Notes under the pieces: model-generated
What the model saw: only the letters and a program-made list of their open reading frames with translations
Database searches by the model: none
Told to the model about the DNA's origin: nothing
DNA from: Micromonospora yangpuensis
GTDB lineage: Bacteria > Actinomycetota > Actinomycetes > Mycobacteriales > Micromonosporaceae
Direction: 5' to 3'
Length of the DNA stretch: 64,000 nucleotides
NCBI RefSeq assembly: GCF_900091615.1
Contig: NZ_FMIA01000002.1
Location: forward strand, 4,526,001-4,590,000
Made by a program: the position numbers and the translations under genes
Part shown: piece by piece, positions 60,261-64,000 of the stretch
Numbering within the stretch: position 1 is the first letter of the stretch
Layout: each line of letters opens with the position of its first letter

Positions 60261-61925
60261 GTGCTTCTGGTGGCGTCGACCGTCCCGTCCGTCGGGTGGG
60301 TCGCCGCCGCCACGTCGACGTCTGCCCCGGAGGTTGCCGTGCCACCGCCCGAGTCGTCCGGCCCGCCGCTGATCGGGCCGCTGATCGCCCAGCTCCGACT
60401 TGCCCGGAGGTGGAGCCAGCCCCGGCTCGCCGCCGAGCTCTGTGCCGTCTCCGACGTGCCGACGCTGGGCCGGCACGAGATATCCCGGTGGGAACGCCAG
60501 TTGCGGGTGCCCGGCGACTTCTGGCTCGGATGGCTCGCCGTGGTCCTGGCGGTGCCGGTCGCACTGCTGGTCGAGGCGGCGACGCGGACCCGGTCGCTCG
60601 GCACCGCACCGGCCGTCGTCGGGGCCCGCTCCCGGTCGGCGCTGCTGGCCCTGGCCCAGCGCTGGCTGCTCGACCCGGGTGACCCGTCGTTCGCTGCCGC
60701 AACCGGCTGGCTGCCGCCCACCGGACCGCCCACCGGAGCCGGGGCAGCGCCACCCACCGGAGTTCCGGCCCTGCCACCGGCCGGAGCCGGGCAGCCACCG
60801 CCGACGGGAGTCCCGGCGTTACCGCCCACCGGGCCGGTCGACCGGTCCGCCGAGGTCATCCGGCTGGCCGAGCTGCGCCGACTGGACGACCTGAGCGGTG
60901 GGGCGGAGCTGTCCGGGATCGGGTTCAGCTGGCTCCGGCGCGTCGCCCGGGCATCGAGCGAGGCCACGCCGGTCGACCGACGCCGGTTGCTGCCGGTGCT
61001 GGCCGAGACGGCACAGCTCTGCGGCTGGCTCGCGGCCGATGCCGGCGCGCCGACGGACGCCCTGGAGGCGTACCGCTTCGGGTTGCGGGCCGCCGGCGCC
61101 GCCGGTGATCCGGCGCTCGCCGGGCACCTGCTCGGCTCGGCCAGTCACCTGCTCGCCTCGGTCGGCGACCCGCACGGGGCGCTCGTCCTGGCCCGTACCG
61201 GGTACGCCGGTTGTCACACCGTCGCCAGCCCCCGGCTGCGGGCCCTGTTGCTGCACCGGATCGCGCTGGCCGCCGCGCTTGGCGGCCGACACCAACCGGC
61301 ACGGTGTGCGTTGGCCGCCGCCCAACGGGCCGCCGACCGGGTCGAGGAGGATCGCGAGCCGCCCTGGCTCTACTGGGTGGACGGTCCGGAGCTCGCCGCG
61401 ATGACCGGACGTGCCCTGGTGGTGTTGCGCCGCCCGCGACGTGCCGTGGCCCTGTTGGGCGTGGGGCAGGGCTCGGGGCGCCCCCGCAGCGGGGCTGTCT
61501 ACGGCGGCTGGCTCGCCCGCGCCCACCTGCAGCTCGGTGAGGTGGAACAGGCCTGCGCGGTGGCCGACGACGCGCTGCTCGACGCGGTACGCGCCGGCTC
61601 ACCCCGGGCGGTGACCCAGCTGACCGCCGTACGCCGAGGGCTCGCGCCGCACCGCCACCGGCAACCGGTACGCCGGCACCTCGCACTGGTTGCGGCCGCC
61701 GGCCCGTACCTGCCCCGCCCGGTCACCGGGTCCCGCCCCGACCCGACGGACCGGACCGCCCCACCCGTTGGGAACGGCGGAGCCGACCGACCCGGTACGC
61801 CGGCCCGGAGGGGTCCGGGCGGCCGAACGGGCAGCTCGGTCCGACCGGTCGTCGGTCGGCCGAACGGCGGACGGGCGGCGCGTCGGACCGACGGTCGTGC
61901 GGCGACACATTCTGAGACCGGCTAG
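60261..61925 (+). CDS. Helix-turn-helix protein with helical-repeat C-terminus
   Basis: 554 residues if translation starts at the GTG at 60261 (GGGGG just upstream). An XRE-like HTH occupies about residues 38-75 (IGPLIAQLRLARRWSQPRLAAELC, then SRWERQLRVPGDFW), a hydrophobic helix follows (LGWLAVVLAVPVALLVEAA), then a PPTGVPALPP-type repeated linker (about 60715-60835) and an alpha-helical TPR-like region (LAETAQLCGWLAADAGAPTDALEAYRFGLRAA and similar). Arg/Gly/Pro-rich tail. Probably a sensor-type regulator; target and signal unknown. It ends 9 bp before idsA. Confidence 0.72.
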   Translation: MLLVASTVPSVGWVAAATSTSAPEVAVPPPESSGPPLIGPLIAQLRLARRWSQPRLAAELCAVSDVPTLGRHEISRWERQLRVPGDFWLGWLAVVLAVPVALLVEAATRTRSLGTAPAVVGARSRSALLALAQRWLLDPGDPSFAAATGWLPPTGPPTGAGAAPPTGVPALPPAGAGQPPPTGVPALPPTGPVDRSAEVIRLAELRRLDDLSGGAELSGIGFSWLRRVARASSEATPVDRRRLLPVLAETAQLCGWLAADAGAPTDALEAYRFGLRAAGAAGDPALAGHLLGSASHLLASVGDPHGALVLARTGYAGCHTVASPRLRALLLHRIALAAALGGRHQPARCALAAAQRAADRVEEDREPPWLYWVDGPELAAMTGRALVVLRRPRRAVALLGVGQGSGRPRSGAVYGGWLARAHLQLGEVEQACAVADDALLDAVRAGSPRAVTQLTAVRRGLAPHRHRQPVRRHLALVAAAGPYLPRPVTGSRPDPTDRTAPPVGNGGADRPGTPARRGPGGRTGSSVRPVVGRPNGGRAARRTDGRAATHSETG

Positions 61926-61928
61926 CGT
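61923..61928 (+). promoter_or_regulatory. -10 box of leaderless idsA transcript
   Basis: TAGCGT overlapping the stop of the preceding regulator gene and followed after 6 nt by the GTG at 61935. Confidence 0.5.
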
Positions 61929-61934
61929 CGTGAC

Positions 61935-63017
61935 GTGACCCACGCTGCCCCAGTTTCCCCAGTCGACCGCGCGGATCTTCGGCAACGTGTCGACAAGGCC
62001 CTGACGGAGTTCCTTACCGACCAGCGGAGCTGGATGGCCGGTGTCGATGCGGCGCTGGCCCCGGTGGCCGAGTCGATCGAGACGTTCGTGCTCGGCGGCG
62101 GCAAGCGGCTGCGCCCCGCGTTCGCGTACTGGGGCTACCGTGGGGCGGGCGGGATCGACTCCGACCAGGTGGTGACCGCCCTGGCGGCACTGGAGTTCGT
62201 GCAGGCCAGCGCCCTGATCCACGATGACCTGATGGACCGCTCGGACACCCGGCGAGGCGAGCCGTCGGTGCACCGCAGCTTCGCTGCCCGGCACCGTCGC
62301 GCCGGCTGGGGTGGGGACGCGGACGGCTTCGGCGACGCGGCGGCGATCCTCCTCGGTGACCTGTGCCTGGTCTGGTCGGACGAGTTGCTGCACTCGGCCG
62401 GGTTGCCGCCGCAGACGGTCGCCCGGGCCCGCCCGGTCTTCGACGAGATGCGCACCGAGGTGACCGTGGGCCAGTACCTCGACGTGCTGACCCAGGCCAC
62501 CGGCGACACCTCGCTGGAACGGGCCGGCAAGGTCGCCCGGTACAAGTCGGCGAAGTACACGGTCGAGCGGCCGTTGCTGCTGGGCGCCGCGCTGGCCGAC
62601 GCGCCGGCGGACGTCCGGACGGCCTACTCGGCGTACGGTCTGCCGCTGGGCGAGGCCTTCCAGTTGCGCGACGACGTGCTGGGGGTGTTCGGCGATCCCG
62701 CGCAGACCGGCAAACCGGCCGGGGACGACCTACGCGAGGGCAAGCGGACGTACCTGGTCGCGGCGGCGGTCGAGACGACCGACGACGCCGGTCGGGAGTT
62801 GCTGCTGGGCCGGCTCGGCGACCCGGACCTGGACGAGGCGGGCGTGGCCGAGCTGCGGGAGCTGATCGTGGCGAGCGGGGCGCTGACCCGCGCCGAGCAG
62901 CGGATCGTCACGCTCACCGACGCGGCGCTGGCCGCGTTGACCGCCGTCGACCTCGACACCGAGGCCCGGCAGGCACTTGTCGATCTCGCCATCGCCGCCA
63001 CCCGACGGGCCGACTGA
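61935..63017 (+). CDS. Polyprenyl diphosphate synthase (IdsA/CrtE type)
   Basis: 360 residues. First Asp-rich motif ALIHDDLMDRSDTRRG (Asp97, Asp98, Asp101), GGGKRLRPAFAYWGY, second motif FQLRDDVLGVFGD near 243 and KxxxTYL-type GKRTYLVAAA. Synthesises a short/medium trans-prenyl diphosphate (GPP/FPP/GGPP) from IPP. Syntenic with idsA2 (Rv2173). The carotenoid genes 4-8 kb upstream could use its product. The GTG start follows a -10 box by 6 nt. Confidence 0.92.
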   Translation: MTHAAPVSPVDRADLRQRVDKALTEFLTDQRSWMAGVDAALAPVAESIETFVLGGGKRLRPAFAYWGYRGAGGIDSDQVVTALAALEFVQASALIHDDLMDRSDTRRGEPSVHRSFAARHRRAGWGGDADGFGDAAAILLGDLCLVWSDELLHSAGLPPQTVARARPVFDEMRTEVTVGQYLDVLTQATGDTSLERAGKVARYKSAKYTVERPLLLGAALADAPADVRTAYSAYGLPLGEAFQLRDDVLGVFGDPAQTGKPAGDDLREGKRTYLVAAAVETTDDAGRELLLGRLGDPDLDEAGVAELRELIVASGALTRAEQRIVTLTDAALAALTAVDLDTEARQALVDLAIAATRRAD

Positions 63018-63123
63018 GCCCGCACCGGACCCCACCGGCCCCGGTCGACCCGACCATGTCCGATCTGGCACGGGCCGACCAGGACCGATCTGGCGCGGCC
63101 CGGCCAGGACCGGTGGGCGCCGG

Positions 63124-63531
63124 TCAGAAACCGAGCGCCTGGGCCCGGCGCTTGACCTCCCGGGCTAGGTCGCCACCGAGGGCTACCGCCGGGGTGCCGG
63201 GCAGCGTGTCGTCCGGCTCGTAGAGCCAGCGCAGCACGGCCTCGTCGTCGTAGCCGGCGTCGGCCAGCAGGTTGAGCACGCCGGGCAGATGCTTGAGCAC
63301 GGTCTCGTTGGCCACCAGGTCGGCGGGGATCCGGCGGACCCCGTCGCGGCGGACGGCGAGCAGCTCACGGTCCCGGATCCGCTGGTGGACCTTGCTGATC
63401 GGCAGGTCGAGACGCTCGGCGACATCGGGCAGGGTCAGCCAGCCGGCCGGATCGGTCGGTCCGGCCAGTTCGGTCGGCCCGGTGCGGTCGCGGCCGGTCG
63501 CGGCCTGGTCGGCGGGTACTGGTTCGGTCAC
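63124..63531 (-). CDS. Rv2175c-family DNA-binding protein
   Basis: 135 residues from the GTG at 63531. A Thr-containing disordered N-terminus (residues 1-28) precedes a winged-helix-type HTH (WLTLPDVAERLDLPISKVHQRIRDRELLAVRRDGVRRIPADLV) and a helical C-terminal domain (LLADAGYDDEAVLRWLYEPDDTLPGTP). In M. tuberculosis Rv2175c is phosphorylated on its N-terminal Thr by PknL, whose gene is divergent and adjacent, exactly as here. Phosphorylation would be expected to affect DNA binding. Confidence 0.88.
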   Translation of the reverse strand: MTEPVPADQAATGRDRTGPTELAGPTDPAGWLTLPDVAERLDLPISKVHQRIRDRELLAVRRDGVRRIPADLVANETVLKHLPGVLNLLADAGYDDEAVLRWLYEPDDTLPGTPAVALGGDLAREVKRRAQALGF

Positions 63532-63703
63532 CCGGTCACCCTGCCACGCGACCGGACGGCACGGCCACCGGCACCCCCACCCGAGGGCCGGCGGATGGGA
63601 TCCGACGGGACGCAGAGGCACCGTGAGCTGCTCTTACGTACGAGGACACCGGTTGTCGGAGGCTGGCTGTAGCATCCTGTTCTGCCCTGGCCCCCACAAG
63701 ACT

Positions 63704-63709
63704 TAGACT
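63704..63709 (+). promoter_or_regulatory. -10 box of the pknL-like gene
   Basis: TAGACT, 8 nt before the ATG at 63718; probable leaderless mRNA. Lies in the 186-bp divergent gap with the Rv2175c-like gene. Confidence 0.5.
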
Positions 63710-63717
63710 TCTCGCCG

Positions 63718-64000
63718 ATGGACACACAGGTCGCCGACACGCTGCTTGGCTCGCTGCTCGACGGGCGCTACCGCATCCGCGGTCGCGTGGCCCGTGGTGG
63801 CATGGCGACCGTGTACACCGCCACCGACGAGCGGCTCGAACGCACCGTGGCGGTCAAGATCATTCACCCGAGCCAGGCGCCCGAGGCACGCAACCGGCTG
63901 CCGGGCTTCGTGCAGCGGTTCACCGACGAGGCCAAGACGATCGCCCGGTTGACCCACCCCAACGTGGTGGCGGTCTACGACCAGGGCATCCACCGGGGCC
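63718..64000 (+). CDS. PknL-like Ser/Thr protein kinase (5' part only)
   Basis: 94 residues before the window ends. Kinase N-lobe: RYRIRGRVARGGMATVYTATD (glycine-rich loop), VAVKII with Lys47, and EAKTIARLTHPNVVAVYDQG with Glu71 of helix C. By analogy with PknL it should continue into a transmembrane helix and PASTA repeats, which cannot be checked here. The divergent Rv2175c-like gene is its expected substrate. Confidence 0.9.
   Translation, partial: MDTQVADTLLGSLLDGRYRIRGRVARGGMATVYTATDERLERTVAVKIIHPSQAPEARNRLPGFVQRFTDEAKTIARLTHPNVVAVYDQGIHRG

Overview
The window is high-GC, codon-dense DNA from an actinomycete, most likely of the family Micromonosporaceae (Micromonospora or Salinispora type). 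Reasons: a complete division and cell wall (dcw) block with DivIVA/Wag31, SepF, MraZ and an FtsL-like protein; a murT-gatD pair; the imuA'-imuB-dnaE2 SOS mutagenesis cassette; a cruF/cruG/crtD-like carotenoid block of the kind used for glycosylated carotenoids in Salinispora; and a gene order (wag31 to mraZ, then metF, idsA, an Rv2175c homologue and pknL) that parallels the Rv2145c-Rv2176 region of Mycobacterium tuberculosis. No tRNA, rRNA, CRISPR array, insertion sequence or prophage was seen.

Layout. 1-2.3 kb: hisC (cut by the window edge) and hisD, divergent from a LON-substrate-binding-domain protein. 3-10 kb: a DUF2567 membrane protein, a ParA/MinD-like ATPase with a long repetitive N-terminus, rluD-lspA, a DksA/TraR-type zinc-finger protein, a DUF167 protein and a membrane protein with a C-terminal Cys/His cluster. 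9.9-28.1 kb, all minus strand: the dcw cluster, in transcription order mraZ, rsmH, ftsL, ftsI, murE, murF, mraY, ftsW, murG, murC, ftsQ, ftsZ, yggS, sepF, yggT, divIVA. It makes the lipid II precursor, flips and polymerises it at the septum, and positions the Z ring and the polar growth machinery. murD is missing between mraY and ftsW, where a 15-bp-stem hairpin of a dispersed repeat family sits instead; pgeF is missing between ftsZ and yggS.

28.4-31.3 kb, plus strand and divergent from mraZ: murT-gatD (lipid II amidation) and a TVP38/TMEM64 membrane protein. 31.5-34.5 kb: leuS, preceded by a leaderless leader peptide with three consecutive Leu codons and an intrinsic terminator, which looks like an intact leucine attenuator. 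34.8-39.7 kb: a MoxR-DUF58-transglutaminase operon. 40-43.8 kb: DUF3040 protein, DinB, a phosphodiesterase and a methyltransferase. 44.2-50.9 kb: the SOS mutasome (HEPN protein, imuA', imuB, dnaE2) with a LexA box about 330 bp upstream, two perfect hairpins in its leader and a nested palindrome before dnaE2. 51-53.4 kb: acyltransferase, secreted serine protease and a small secreted or anchored protein. 53.5-58.3 kb: a carotenoid-tailoring operon. 58.4-64 kb: CDP-alcohol phosphatidyltransferase, metF, a helix-turn-helix regulator, a polyprenyl diphosphate synthase, an Rv2175c-like DNA-binding protein and the start of a pknL-like kinase.

Recurring signals: many start codons lie 6-8 nt after a TANNNT-like -10 box (hisD, LON protein, murT, leuS leader, methyltransferase, acyltransferase, crtA-like, metF, idsA, pknL), so leaderless transcripts are common here. 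Within operons most neighbours overlap by 4 bp (ATGA or GTGA). All calls come from reading the sequence; family names rest on recognised motifs and were not checked by any search.
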